From contig CALKHR010000163.1 of assembly GCA_937988885.1 (NCBI GenBank), positions 62,001 to 126,000 on the forward strand: a stretch of 64,000 nt of DNA, written 5' to 3'. The notes under the pieces were generated by a model. That model saw nothing but the letters and a program-made list of their open reading frames with translations, was not told the DNA's origin and ran no database searches. The position numbers and the translations under genes are program-made. The stretch's first letter is position 1, and each line of letters opens with the position of its first letter. This DNA comes from an uncultured Roseiflexaceae bacterium. GTDB taxonomy: Bacteria; Chloroflexota; Chloroflexia; Chloroflexales; Roseiflexaceae. Positions 1-9,191 of this stretch are shown here, one piece after another.

Positions 1-46
1 CCACCAATGGGAGTTGGTGGCACATGCGGTTGATGGGAAAAGATGC

Positions 47-3040
47 CTACTCCTCGGCCAGCAGCGCGGCCCGCAACTGGATCTGCTTGATCGTGTCGTC
101 GATGTAGCGCAGACTCATATCCCACGCCTCGGCCCAGCGCGCTGGAGCGGGGCGCTGATACGGCAGATCGTTCGCCGCCACATACACCAACCCATCACGG
201 ATCGCGTGGTGGAACGTCTGCAGTTCGCTCAACGGCACGCTCGTCAGCAACTGGCCGATGATCAGCTCGAACGCGTCGCGGTCCCGATGCTTCAATGCGA
301 ACAGCACCGTGCGCGCCAACGCGATCGTGAGTTGCTGCAACATCTCCTGGTACGCCCCCGTGTGGTACGCCACCAACGCCCGTTGGAACGCCAGTTTGCC
401 GCACAACACATAGCGATACCGAGGCATATCGATATGCATCATCTGTTCGACCAGCGCGATGTGCTCAGCCGCTTGGGCGTGGTCGCCGGCGTTGTTGAAG
501 ATCGACACCTGTAGCTCGATCAGCGCCGCCCGCTGGAACGACTCGCCCGGCGACAACTGCTCGAACGCGCGCCCCACGATCGTCTGCGCTAGCTCATCGA
601 ACTGCTTGGCGGCCTCGTCGTCGCCACGCAGTCGGTACAGATGCGCGCAGTCGCGGGCGAAGCGCGCATAATCGCCGTACAGTTCGCAGAGCGTTGTCGG
701 CTCGTGCTGCAACAGCCGCACCGCCTCATCGAAGATCTCGATCAGCCCGGGGTTCGGCTGGCGGTTCTCGTTCATGCGGCGGCGGTCGATCTGCGCGATC
801 GTCCATCGCACCAGCCCGTTCGCGTGCGGGATATCGGCCCGCTCCGCCGCGCGGCGCGCCAACGTTGCCGAGCGGTTGGCCTGCTCGAAATCGTTCCGAG
901 CGATATTGATCAGCGCATTGGTGTTGTAGAACTGCGCCCGATAATAATTCGAGGCCGATTCGATATGCTGGCTCAGGATGCGCCGCGATATCTCAAGCGC
1001 GTACTCCAAATCGCCGAGCCGCGCGTGCGTCAGCGCCAAGTCGTTGGTCATCTGTGCAAGGCGGAACGTGTACCAGGTGCTGGGCAGAATCACATCGCCG
1101 GGTGTGTTCGCGCGGTAGCTCTGGAACGTATCGCGGCCATCGCCCAAACTCGTGATCGCTGCATCGTAGCGCTGTTGGCGCTCACGCAGGTAGCCGAGCA
1201 ACCCGTACACTTCGCTCAAGAACAGTTGGCTGTAGCGCTGCAACCGCTCATCGTGCAACTCCGGCTGCCTCAACAGATCGATCAGCCGATTCAGGCGGCG
1301 CTCAAGGCGTGCGTTGTCCTGCGGCGAAAGCTGCACCGTCGCGCTGGCCCAGGCCATGCTCAGATCCACATACAGATACGGCGCGGGGTAAAACAGCGGC
1401 GTCTCCTCGGTATCCGGCGGAATCCAGCCTGCCTGCACGAACTGCTCGAAGAGCTGATCGGCAAGCTCGATAGCGCGCTGCAACTGATCGCGCACCACTA
1501 GCAACTTCACCCGCCGCACCTGCTCGTCGCGCATAATCATATCGTACTGAATCCCCTTCGCCTCCAACAACTTGTCGAGGTAGGGGAACGTCTCGTGACC
1601 GTCGCGGTGCGCACGGGCCGTGATGGTGCTCCAAAACGCATCGGCCAGAATCACGGCATCGCGGTCCTGGCGGATGCTGAGCAAGTAGTCGATATAATCG
1701 GTATAGACGCGGTAACCCTGGTTGATGTCGAGTGTGAGAGCGTAGTACAGGTTGTTCGACATCGCCTGCAACAGGCTCGAACCGCGCCCGTTGGTCTGCA
1801 GCACCTGTTCGCGGCTCTTGTCGTACAGGTACGACAAAGTCAACTCGCGCAGACCGAGCGCATCGGGCCGACCGCTGTTATCGAGCAACTGATACACTTC
1901 GTCGTGCAGCAGCAGCAGGTCGCTCTCGGCAGGAGCCACATTCGCCTGCATCACGCGAACTGTTTTGATCAGCGCCAACGAGCCGATTCGGTCGATCACT
2001 TGGTCATCGTGCTCGATCCCAAGCTGATCGAGGATCGCGCGCAGGTCGGCGCGCTGGATGCCTCGCCGCGCGTACGAGAGCACGTACAACACGTAGGCGA
2101 GCGTGCGCCGCGCGAGGTCGGGCTGCGCGAGCGGGTTGAGGATCGTCTCGATCAGCAGATCCTCGAACTCCATCCGGCTGCGCGGTTCGCCCGGCAGCGG
2201 TAGGCGTTGCTGCAAACACTCGGCGTAGCACGTCAGCAGCAGCGGGCGGCCCTCGGTGATGCGCTGGATATGCTGAATCTGCTCGTTATCGAGCTTGCTG
2301 GCGTCGATATCCATATACGCCGAGATGTCCACGGGATTGTCGAGCGGCTGCAACTCCTGCACGCCGCCTACCAGCACCCCTAAGCGCTCCAACAGCGCCA
2401 CCAATGGGTTATTGGGGATGGGGCGCCCGCAGAACATGATCAGCGTGTGGCGCATCAGGGGGATCACCATTTCGAGCCACTCCAGCAGCATATTCGCACT
2501 GGTGATGCCGACCTCATCGCCGATCAGCGCGCCGGGTGGTGTATTCTGTGCGAACAGCTTTTCAAGCGTATCGAAGCGGATCACGAGCGGATAATAGTTC
2601 GCCAGCGCGTTCCAACAGCGCACGAACATCTGCGTCAGTGCAAAGCTGCCCGATGTGGAGGGATCGTTGGTATAGTGCGCGTACAGCGTGTCGTAGCGGT
2701 CGAAGAAGCGCCGCACCTGATCCTCGGGCAGCCGGAACGGTTGGCCGGGATACTCGGCTTGTAGCCCTTGCACAAGCTGATACTCGATGCGCGTTGTGTT
2801 GTGGTTCGCGTAATCGTAGATGTCGATCATCGCTGGCGCGCGGATCTCGGGGAACGCCTCGGCGATGATCGTGGGGCAATCTTCGAGCAGGCGTGTCTTG
2901 CCAAGGCCGCCCTGCGCCTCGATGTAAATCGCCAGACAGGTGCGCTCGGTGATCATGCGATCAACGGTCTGCTGGATGAGCGCCTTCTGAGCGACATGCC
3001 CCACATGTTCGCGAGTTCGCTCTAGCCCTGTCTCATTCAT
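47..3040 (-). CDS. STAND/AAA-like NTPase with C-terminal helical repeats
   Basis: A 997-residue protein with a Walker A loop GGLGKT at residues 44-49 and a probable Walker B in YPLVIRFDTLEKL near residues 165-178, which makes it a P-loop NTPase of the STAND/AAA type. From about residue 430 to the end the sequence is nearly all alpha-helical and TPR-like (for example alternating Leu/Ala/Tyr helices around 590-960), suited to protein binding. No signal peptide or membrane segment is seen, so it is probably cytoplasmic. Its start overlaps the end of the upstream NTPase gene by 8 bp, so the two are almost certainly co-translated. No effector domain (TIR, nuclease, protease) is recognisable. The role is unknown; signalling or a defence-type NTPase are both possible. 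Confidence 0.75.
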   Translation of the reverse strand: MNETGLERTREHVGHVAQKALIQQTVDRMITERTCLAIYIEAQGGLGKTRLLEDCPTIIAEAFPEIRAPAMIDIYDYANHNTTRIEYQLVQGLQAEYPGQPFRLPEDQVRRFFDRYDTLYAHYTNDPSTSGSFALTQMFVRCWNALANYYPLVIRFDTLEKLFAQNTPPGALIGDEVGITSANMLLEWLEMVIPLMRHTLIMFCGRPIPNNPLVALLERLGVLVGGVQELQPLDNPVDISAYMDIDASKLDNEQIQHIQRITEGRPLLLTCYAECLQQRLPLPGEPRSRMEFEDLLIETILNPLAQPDLARRTLAYVLYVLSYARRGIQRADLRAILDQLGIEHDDQVIDRIGSLALIKTVRVMQANVAPAESDLLLLHDEVYQLLDNSGRPDALGLRELTLSYLYDKSREQVLQTNGRGSSLLQAMSNNLYYALTLDINQGYRVYTDYIDYLLSIRQDRDAVILADAFWSTITARAHRDGHETFPYLDKLLEAKGIQYDMIMRDEQVRRVKLLVVRDQLQRAIELADQLFEQFVQAGWIPPDTEETPLFYPAPYLYVDLSMAWASATVQLSPQDNARLERRLNRLIDLLRQPELHDERLQRYSQLFLSEVYGLLGYLRERQQRYDAAITSLGDGRDTFQSYRANTPGDVILPSTWYTFRLAQMTNDLALTHARLGDLEYALEISRRILSQHIESASNYYRAQFYNTNALINIARNDFEQANRSATLARRAAERADIPHANGLVRWTIAQIDRRRMNENRQPNPGLIEIFDEAVRLLQHEPTTLCELYGDYARFARDCAHLYRLRGDDEAAKQFDELAQTIVGRAFEQLSPGESFQRAALIELQVSIFNNAGDHAQAAEHIALVEQMMHIDMPRYRYVLCGKLAFQRALVAYHTGAYQEMLQQLTIALARTVLFALKHRDRDAFELIIGQLLTSVPLSELQTFHHAIRDGLVYVAANDLPYQRPAPARWAEAWDMSLRYIDDTIKQIQLRAALLAEE

Positions 3041-4652
3041 GCTGACGCTCCTGCCGTTTATGAATATGGTTAATGTGTGCCTCGGGCGTAACCGTCAGCT
3101 CCTGCGGGATCATCAGCGAGCGCAGCAGTTGGTCGGAATCGACCTGATACGTGCTATTAGCCGCGTTGTAGTTCAAGAACCCCCGCAAATTCAGCAGCGT
3201 CAGAATCTCATCGATATGCCGCCGATTGATCGCCAACGGTTCGCTGGCCTGCCGCTCGAGTTGTTCGTACAACCAAGCGCCATCGAACGGTTCTTCGGTC
3301 TGGATGATCAGTAGAAAAATATCGTCGATATAGCGCTGAATGCCCTGGATCGGGATGCCGCTGCTGATCTCCTCGAACAGAGGCCGCACAATCGCCTCAC
3401 GCGAGAAGCGGAACTCCAAGCCGATCGGGATGTGCGCCTTGGGATCGAGCATCGCCCGAATGCTAGTCTTCACGTAATCGAGCAGTTTCGCAGCGCGCAA
3501 CTTGCTCAGCACCTCGCTGTCCTCCAGCAGCAGCGCAACGGCGGTGGGCAGATCGAGCTTGGGGATCGAGAGCAAGGACTGGAACTCCTCCATCCACTGT
3601 GTGGTGGGCCGCTCGTTCAGCAGTTCGGTGGAGATGTAGAGCCACTCGATCAGAGCCGCCACGCCCGTGATCGGCTGTGCGTTCAGTTGCGTGACATAAC
3701 TCTGCGCGATGTACTCGCAGCGCTCCAGATACCCGGCGTAATCGGCCTGTTGCTGCTTTTGCGCGACGGTATGGCGCAGAATGCGGCGCAAGCGGTAGGC
3801 CCGTCGGTCGCGGCGATACGGGATGAACATATCGTTGCTGCGCAACTCCGATAGCGTCGCGTAGAGCTCGCTGCGGGTGGGTGGATTGGTGGTGTGCGGC
3901 AGAAAATGATGGAGTAAGCGCTCCATCAGCGGCACATCGACCAAGCGCAACAGACCGATCTCGGCGGTGATGGCGGCGGCGCTGGGCGAGAGTTGATCGA
4001 GATCGAACGGCTCATCGTGTTGCGGCTCGCTATTATCGAAATCGTCGTCGAGGCGGCGCAGCAGCTGCACTAGCGCCCACGGGTAGCCGAGCGTGAGATG
4101 ATAGGCCGTGTGGGCCAGCAACTCGCGGTCGTAGGCGCGCAAAAACTGTTCGGTTTCGGCCAGCGAGAAGGCGTAGAGTTGGATCACCTCGCACTTATCG
4201 CGGATCTCCCAAAAATGCCAGAACAGCGGCGCTCGGCTGAAGCAGATAATCAGCACATTGCCGCGTCGCAGCAGTGGGTTGATCGCCTGCGCCTGTACCT
4301 CTTTCCAAAACGCAATATCGTTGAGACTATCGAGCAGAACCAGGAGCGGTTCGTGATTGTTCGCGTGACGGTAGGGGCGCAACGCCGCCAATAACCGTCG
4401 GAGTGGGTGCGAGATACTCTGAAGGTTGGTCGTGTCGCCAACCGAGGCGTCCCACTCAACGATTGCCAGTGAATGACTACTCTGTTCACGGATCCGGCGA
4501 AGCATACTCGTCTTGCCGATGCCGGGCGCACCATGCACATTGATGATCGGGAAGTCTAACGCCTCGTCGGATACTACGCTCGCTAGGCGATCCTCAATAT
4601 GCTGCAGGAGGCGGCTACGGGCATCGGGCGTCGCAGGAGGAACGCTCTGCAT
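3033..4652 (-). CDS. P-loop NTPase with C-terminal winged-helix-like region
   Basis: A 539-residue protein. Walker A is GAPGIGKTS at residues 41-49, and the hydrophobic strand LLVLLDSLND near residue 105 fits Walker B. A segment around 200-300 (LLRLVDVPLMERLLHHFLP and following) and the last 100 residues look like winged-helix bundles, as in STAND ATPases. It is the first gene of a two-gene unit with the 997-residue NTPase, overlapping by 8 bp. A paired arrangement of two different NTPases suggests a hetero-complex in which one senses and one transduces, but no substrate can be inferred. The start ATG at 4652 is the first in frame, and the upstream 400 bp is non-coding. Confidence 0.75.
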   Translation of the reverse strand: MQSVPPATPDARSRLLQHIEDRLASVVSDEALDFPIINVHGAPGIGKTSMLRRIREQSSHSLAIVEWDASVGDTTNLQSISHPLRRLLAALRPYRHANNHEPLLVLLDSLNDIAFWKEVQAQAINPLLRRGNVLIICFSRAPLFWHFWEIRDKCEVIQLYAFSLAETEQFLRAYDRELLAHTAYHLTLGYPWALVQLLRRLDDDFDNSEPQHDEPFDLDQLSPSAAAITAEIGLLRLVDVPLMERLLHHFLPHTTNPPTRSELYATLSELRSNDMFIPYRRDRRAYRLRRILRHTVAQKQQQADYAGYLERCEYIAQSYVTQLNAQPITGVAALIEWLYISTELLNERPTTQWMEEFQSLLSIPKLDLPTAVALLLEDSEVLSKLRAAKLLDYVKTSIRAMLDPKAHIPIGLEFRFSREAIVRPLFEEISSGIPIQGIQRYIDDIFLLIIQTEEPFDGAWLYEQLERQASEPLAINRRHIDEILTLLNLRGFLNYNAANSTYQVDSDQLLRSLMIPQELTVTPEAHINHIHKRQERQHE

Positions 4653-5054
4653 GATGCTTACTCATCTCTGAGCCGGTACAAGCGCAACGCATAGCAACGA
4701 TGTGTGAACTTGTCACCGGATACAAGGCACATCGATAACAGGTATACCCAACAGGATCTGTAGTGTGCCGTGTGACGAGGATGGTGAGCCAAGACGTAGT
4801 GAGAGATGTCCATGTCAATCAACACAGCAATGTAAGCATACACCGACTCGCGGGCGCGCGTACAGGAAACTTGCGAGGATTTTTTAGGACATTTTTTGGA
4901 CATTTTGAAGCTGAACGGCTTGCACCTCAGCAACCGTGAGCCTGTCGCGAGCGCACCCAAGATTCGGTACGATGCCAATGCTCCTTGTTGGGTATCAAAC
5001 AAAAACAGGGCTTGGCGCGGATCACCAAACCCTGTCATCGTACGCGCCAAATCG
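4653..5054. other. Non-coding gap upstream of the NTPase pair
   Basis: About 400 bp between the NTPase pair and the DnaJ-like gene. It holds a terminator (about 5000-5035) for the DnaJ-like gene and an AT-rich patch at about 4876-4912 in which a GGACATTTT-type unit is repeated in direct orientation. An open frame across it (4658-5050, minus) has no recognisable protein character and I do not call it. The NTPase promoter should lie here, but I found no clean -35/-10 pair. Confidence 0.5.
5000..5035 (-). terminator. Rho-independent terminator after the DnaJ-like gene
   Basis: On the minus strand an 11-bp stem (ACAGGGTTTGG pairing with CCAAGCCCTGT, one G-U) is followed directly by a run of five T (plus-strand A run at 5000-5005). 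It lies about 20 bp after the stop codon of the gene at 5055-6098. Confidence 0.8.
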
Positions 5055-6098
5055 TCACTGTTGATACAACGTAATCAAACGCTGCGCCTGGATCGCCAAC
5101 GGCGAATCGGCGGGAGTCGTCTCGATCACGCGCTGCCACAGTTCGAGCGCCTCAGCGCGCTGCGGCGGTTGCGTGCTGATCAAGCACTGGCCCATATTGA
5201 GCATCGCCCGGGCATCGTTCGGGATCTCGTTGAGCGCACGGCGCGCCTCGGCGATGCCCGCCTGCACATAGCTCTGATCGTTGATGCCCGAGCCGTAGAA
5301 GCAACTACTTGCGCCAAGATCCGAGCGCACACTAGCGTTGTTCGGCTCAAGTTCGAGCGCGCGGGAGTAGGCTTGGGCCGCCTCAAGCCAGCGGGGCAGT
5401 CGCTCGATATACAGCATACTGCCGGGCTGATTCTCGCGCACGATCGCCACGCTGTTGTAGAGCATATTGCCGTACTGCACCCAAGCGGCTGCCACCGTAG
5501 GGTTCGCCTCGGCGATCTGGCGTGCCTGCTCGACCTCTGCCTCGAAGACATCGAGCGGCGAGTTACTGCTCGACAGATTGGCGGTTGGCACATCGCCCTG
5601 GGTGATCGCGAAGCCGATGCCGAACACCAGGACCGCCACCAACAGCAGGCTCACCGGTGCGATCCACTTGCGGTTCGAGGGGCCAGTGACATCGATGCGG
5701 CGGCGATTCAGCGTGCGTTTTGGGTAGGGATCGAAGTCCTTCGGGCGCTCCTTGCGATTGGCGGGCGGCAGTGGCCGATAATCGAGCACAACAAGAGGCT
5801 CATGAGGCTTCTTCGCGGGTGCTGGCTCATCCTCCTCATCCGTCGCTTGTGCCGTGGCAGGTGCGCTCGCTCGGGCCAGTTCGGCATCGTAGTTGGCGCG
5901 CCGCACGGGGTCGCTCAGCACCGCGTAGGCTTGCTCGATCAGGTTACGTTTATCGCGAGCGAGTTCGATCAATTCAGAGGCTGCGCCCTCAAGTTTAGCG
6001 GGATCATAGAGCGCCAACATACGCTCGTAGGCCGCCTTAATGGTATCTTGCTCGGCGCGCGGATGCACTTGAAGTATTTCGTAATAATCTTGGCTCAT
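5055..6098 (-). CDS. Membrane-anchored DnaJ-like/TPR protein
   Basis: A 347-residue protein with three parts: a J-domain-like helical hairpin at residues 3-72 (begins DYYEILQVHP, ends SDPVRRANYD), one transmembrane helix near residues 147-167 (WIAPVSLLLVAVLVFGIGF), and TPR-like repeats from about 190 to the end (for example AYSRALELEPNNASVRSDLG). In true DnaJ proteins the loop between helices II and III carries HPD, which triggers Hsp70 ATPase activity; here that position reads YDP, so Hsp70 stimulation is doubtful. It may instead be a scaffold in the membrane. It lies downstream of the cytochrome c maturation operon in the same direction, separated by 157 bp that contain a hairpin. Confidence 0.8.
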   Translation of the reverse strand: MSQDYYEILQVHPRAEQDTIKAAYERMLALYDPAKLEGAASELIELARDKRNLIEQAYAVLSDPVRRANYDAELARASAPATAQATDEEDEPAPAKKPHEPLVVLDYRPLPPANRKERPKDFDPYPKRTLNRRRIDVTGPSNRKWIAPVSLLLVAVLVFGIGFAITQGDVPTANLSSSNSPLDVFEAEVEQARQIAEANPTVAAAWVQYGNMLYNSVAIVRENQPGSMLYIERLPRWLEAAQAYSRALELEPNNASVRSDLGASSCFYGSGINDQSYVQAGIAEARRALNEIPNDARAMLNMGQCLISTQPPQRAEALELWQRVIETTPADSPLAIQAQRLITLYQQ

Positions 6099-6187
6099 GC
6101 CCTATCTCAATATATGAAAGCAGCAGGATGCAGAAACCGACATCGCTGGCCTAATCGATACTAAGCGTAACAGCTTTAAACAACATA

Positions 6188-6240
6188 ACAAGGTGAACAG
6201 ATGCATGGTGATTGCTCACCGTGTCATCGGCTCACCTTGT
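6188..6240 (-). terminator. Nested hairpin after ccmF
   Basis: Outer arms ACAAGGTGA (6188-6196) and TCACCTTGT (6232-6240) enclose an inner hairpin GGTGA-ttgc-TCACC (6207-6220), with nearly symmetric 10- and 11-nt internal loops. It lies 15 bp past the ccmF stop. On the minus strand it is followed by a moderately T-rich stretch, so a terminator is likely, but the symmetry leaves a protein-binding site possible. Confidence 0.5.
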
Positions 6241-6255
6241 ACAGATGTGAAAGGC

Positions 6256-8622
6256 TTAATCGCCGCTGACAGCGCGGATCAAGTCGCCCACAGAGCGAGG
6301 CAACCGTGCACGACCTTTTTCCCAGTACCCACGCCCTTCAAGCGTTCGCCGTAGCATCGCAATCAGGCCGCCGATTACGCCAATGATCGTCCCGATCCAC
6401 ACCAGTTGAATACCAGGCTTGGTGCTCACCGTCACCACAGCCTTGGCCGGATCAACTGGCAGGCCGAGCCCATTGACGCGCACATACACGCGGCGCTGCA
6501 TTGGGTCGAAGTTCACGAGCGAGATTGAATTGCCGTTCGGCAACAGAGCAGGCACATCCTCGAAAGTGGCCTCTTCGCTGCCCTCGGTGGCGGTGATGCG
6601 CACCTTCGGCATCAGCGTGTATTCCTGGCCCTCGTGGACGACCTTGATACGAGCACCGACCTCGGCCTCGTTTTCGTGTGCCTGGCTGGCATCGAAGCCG
6701 AGGAACGTAATCTCGTAAGGGCCAATGGTGCGCTGATCGTTCACCACCATATCGGCGGCGTTCTGATCGATCTGTGGCATATACTCGGCGGGCGAGATAT
6801 ACAGATCTTGCAGCAATTCCGTTTTGATCGATGGCGTAGCGACGGTGGCGCCCATCCGCTCGTTGAAGTAGATCAGCGGCTTCGCATTGAACACCTGATT
6901 GTTATCGTTTTTGATAACGGTGATATCGAGCAGACCTTTGCCCTCTGGCGTGAGCCGATAGCCGTTGAAGGTGAACTCGTAGCCGTAGGCGCTGATCGAG
7001 CCGCCCTGCGGGATCACCACGCGCTGTTCGGGGGCCGCATAGCCTGCGGAGCCAACCACACCAGCCAACAGCACCGCCAAGCCCAAATGCGCGAGATAGC
7101 CGCCGATGCGCATCCAGCCGCCCTTGAGCGTCTTGATGATCATCACCAAGTTGGTGCCGAGCGCGAACGTACCCAAACCCACATAGGCGAGCGAGAGCAG
7201 GTCGCGGGCGTTCAGTAGCAGCGCGCCACACGAGACGATCACCGCAGCCAGCGCAGGCCAGCGCATCGCAGTCAGCAGGCGGCGGGGGTTCGTATCGCGC
7301 CAACCCAGCAGCGGGCCGATGATCATCAGCACCACGACCACCAAGCCCAGCGGCGGAACGGTGGTGCTGTAGAAGCTACCCACCAAGCCGAAGCGCCCAT
7401 CGGTGAACGCCTCCGAGCCGTAGGTCGTGCCATCGTCGAGCTCGAAGGCCGCGCCGAGCACATTCTGGAGCGTGTGGCCGATGCCCGGGATGGCCGAGAT
7501 GACCGGCATCGAGGTGCCGATGCTGACGACCGCAGCGATCACCAGCAGCCCCAGGATCATCAGCACCATGAAGCTATCGCGCGAGAGCAACTTATCGGAG
7601 AGCGGGCGCACCGGAATGTCGCGCCAGCGCCAGGCCAAGAAGATCGTGCTCAGGATAGCGCAGGCGAACAGCGCGGTCGTCATCACCATCTTCAGGCCCT
7701 CCTCGACAAACGAGTGCACCGAGAAGGACGAGAGCACGCCGCTGCGTGTGAGGAACGTGGCGTAGAACACCATCACATAGGTGAGGATCGCCAGCGAGAA
7801 GGTGGCGCGACGCATACCGCCGTGTGTGCGCTGTGTGATCATCGCGTGGAGCAGCGCAGTCGAGGTGAGCCAAGGCACTAACGCCGAATTCTCGACGGGG
7901 TCCCAACCCCAATAGCCACCCCAGCCAAGCGTCTCGTAGGCCCAGTAGCCGCCCAAGAGCAGCGCCAAGCCCAGGAACGACCAGCCGCCCAACGTCCAGG
8001 GCAACGCCTGATGCACCCAGCCATCGTAGTCGCGCCGCCACAGGCCAGCCAGCGCGAACGCGAACGGCACCGCCAGCAGAGCGTAGCCAACGAACAGGAT
8101 CGGCGGGTGGATGATCATCCACGGGTTGTGGAGCAACTCGTTCAACCCTTTACCATCGGCGGGCGTGGCAAACGCGCCTGTCGACGCATCGGTGAAGGGC
8201 ACGAACGGGTTGCGGATGAGCATAAAGAACAGCAGCGCCGCTTGGATGAACATAAAAATGCTGAGCACATACGGCTCGGCATGACGTGTGCGGCGGATCA
8301 GGAATTGCGCGGCTATCAAGCCCCAAAAGGCCCACACCACGAACGAGCCAGGCTGCCCAGCCCACATCGCGGCCACACGATAGCCAAAACTCAGTTCCGA
8401 AGAACTATAGTCGTAGACGTATTTGATCTCGTAGCGCTGCATCACAAACAAGGCTGTGAGCGACACCACCACGAGCAAACAGGCGATCAGGGCGGCATGT
8501 GTGCCATAACGACCATATATCAAAGCCCCTGTATTCCCGCGTGTCACCAACATATAGCTGACACTGGCAATCAAGGCAGCCGCGATGCCACTCAGGATCA
8601 GAAGCGTGCCGAATAAATACAT
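6256..8622 (-). CDS. ccmF: Cytochrome c haem lyase subunit CcmF
   Basis: A 788-residue polytopic membrane protein of the haem-handling family. It carries the tryptophan-rich WWD signature (WGGYWGWDPVENSALVPW, about residues 234-251) and the upstream family motif MWAGQPGSFVVWAFWG. More than ten hydrophobic helices are followed by a large soluble loop (about 560-740) and a last helix, matching CcmF length and layout. CcmF takes haem from CcmE and, with CcmH, attaches it to apocytochrome c on the outer face of the membrane. It is the last gene of the ccmC-D-E-F run; ccmA, ccmB, ccmG and ccmH are not in this window. Confidence 0.93.
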   Translation of the reverse strand: MYLFGTLLILSGIAAALIASVSYMLVTRGNTGALIYGRYGTHAALIACLLVVVSLTALFVMQRYEIKYVYDYSSSELSFGYRVAAMWAGQPGSFVVWAFWGLIAAQFLIRRTRHAEPYVLSIFMFIQAALLFFMLIRNPFVPFTDASTGAFATPADGKGLNELLHNPWMIIHPPILFVGYALLAVPFAFALAGLWRRDYDGWVHQALPWTLGGWSFLGLALLLGGYWAYETLGWGGYWGWDPVENSALVPWLTSTALLHAMITQRTHGGMRRATFSLAILTYVMVFYATFLTRSGVLSSFSVHSFVEEGLKMVMTTALFACAILSTIFLAWRWRDIPVRPLSDKLLSRDSFMVLMILGLLVIAAVVSIGTSMPVISAIPGIGHTLQNVLGAAFELDDGTTYGSEAFTDGRFGLVGSFYSTTVPPLGLVVVVLMIIGPLLGWRDTNPRRLLTAMRWPALAAVIVSCGALLLNARDLLSLAYVGLGTFALGTNLVMIIKTLKGGWMRIGGYLAHLGLAVLLAGVVGSAGYAAPEQRVVIPQGGSISAYGYEFTFNGYRLTPEGKGLLDITVIKNDNNQVFNAKPLIYFNERMGATVATPSIKTELLQDLYISPAEYMPQIDQNAADMVVNDQRTIGPYEITFLGFDASQAHENEAEVGARIKVVHEGQEYTLMPKVRITATEGSEEATFEDVPALLPNGNSISLVNFDPMQRRVYVRVNGLGLPVDPAKAVVTVSTKPGIQLVWIGTIIGVIGGLIAMLRRTLEGRGYWEKGRARLPRSVGDLIRAVSGD

Positions 8623-8688
8623 AACCGTCTCTCCAAGCCTAGATGCGAATCGGTGGCCCAGAGGGCCACTCGATTCGGTGACAACACC

Positions 8689-9114
8689 CTAGCTAAGCGC
8701 AGTTTCCGCTTGCTCTTGGTATTTGGAAGGGCATTTGACAAGCATATCATCGGCCAGGAACACGCCCTGTGTAGCATCGTAGTGGCCAATAGCAACCACG
8801 CTCACAGCTTGCTCAAAATTCGCGGGGCGTGGCTTCGAGTACACCACAGTGACCATGTCGCCGGTCTCATCCTGCAGCTTAAAGGTGAAGTTGCCATTGG
8901 CATCGTATTCACCAGTGCTGCCCAGGAAGCCCGCGAGCTGAACGCTACGCCCACTCGTCAGCGCCTCGTTGACGCGTGTGGTGTAGGGGCGGAAGGCGCT
9001 TTGGAGGCCAAAATAGCCCATGACGATCGCCATCAAAATAATTGCCAAACCGATCATATGCAACGGTTTGAGCATAAAACCGCGTGGTTTGAAGTCCTGT
9101 GTCGCAGTTGTCAT
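8689..9114 (-). CDS. ccmE: Haem chaperone CcmE, CxxxY type
   Basis: A 141-residue protein with one N-terminal signal-anchor helix (about residues 19-40, MIGLAIILMAIVMGYFGL) and an outer OB-fold-like domain. In the common form haem is bound through a His in HxxxY; here the matching site is DDMLVKCPSKYQ, with Cys near residue 128 and Tyr four residues later. CxxxY-type CcmE is known from archaea and some sulfate reducers and is linked to a variant maturation system. It sits between ccmD and ccmF, which secures the assignment. Confidence 0.9.
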   Translation of the reverse strand: MTTATQDFKPRGFMLKPLHMIGLAIILMAIVMGYFGLQSAFRPYTTRVNEALTSGRSVQLAGFLGSTGEYDANGNFTFKLQDETGDMVTVVYSKPRPANFEQAVSVVAIGHYDATQGVFLADDMLVKCPSKYQEQAETALS

Positions 9115-9191
9115 TCTATGCTCCTTGTCTGTGTGATATACCGACCGTGTCTTCGTGTTGTGGGTGGCCGCTCAGTCGGTACCATCACCAG

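Noticed and set aside
4658..5050. A 130-codon minus-strand frame in the gap before the NTPase pair
   Set aside because: It crosses the DnaJ-like gene's terminator, has no RBS and its composition is not protein-like.
4896..6164. A 422-codon open frame on the plus strand opposite the DnaJ-like gene
   Set aside because: It is antisense to a clear J-domain/TPR protein, and its product is Arg/His/Leu-rich with no motif; long antisense frames are expected at this GC content.
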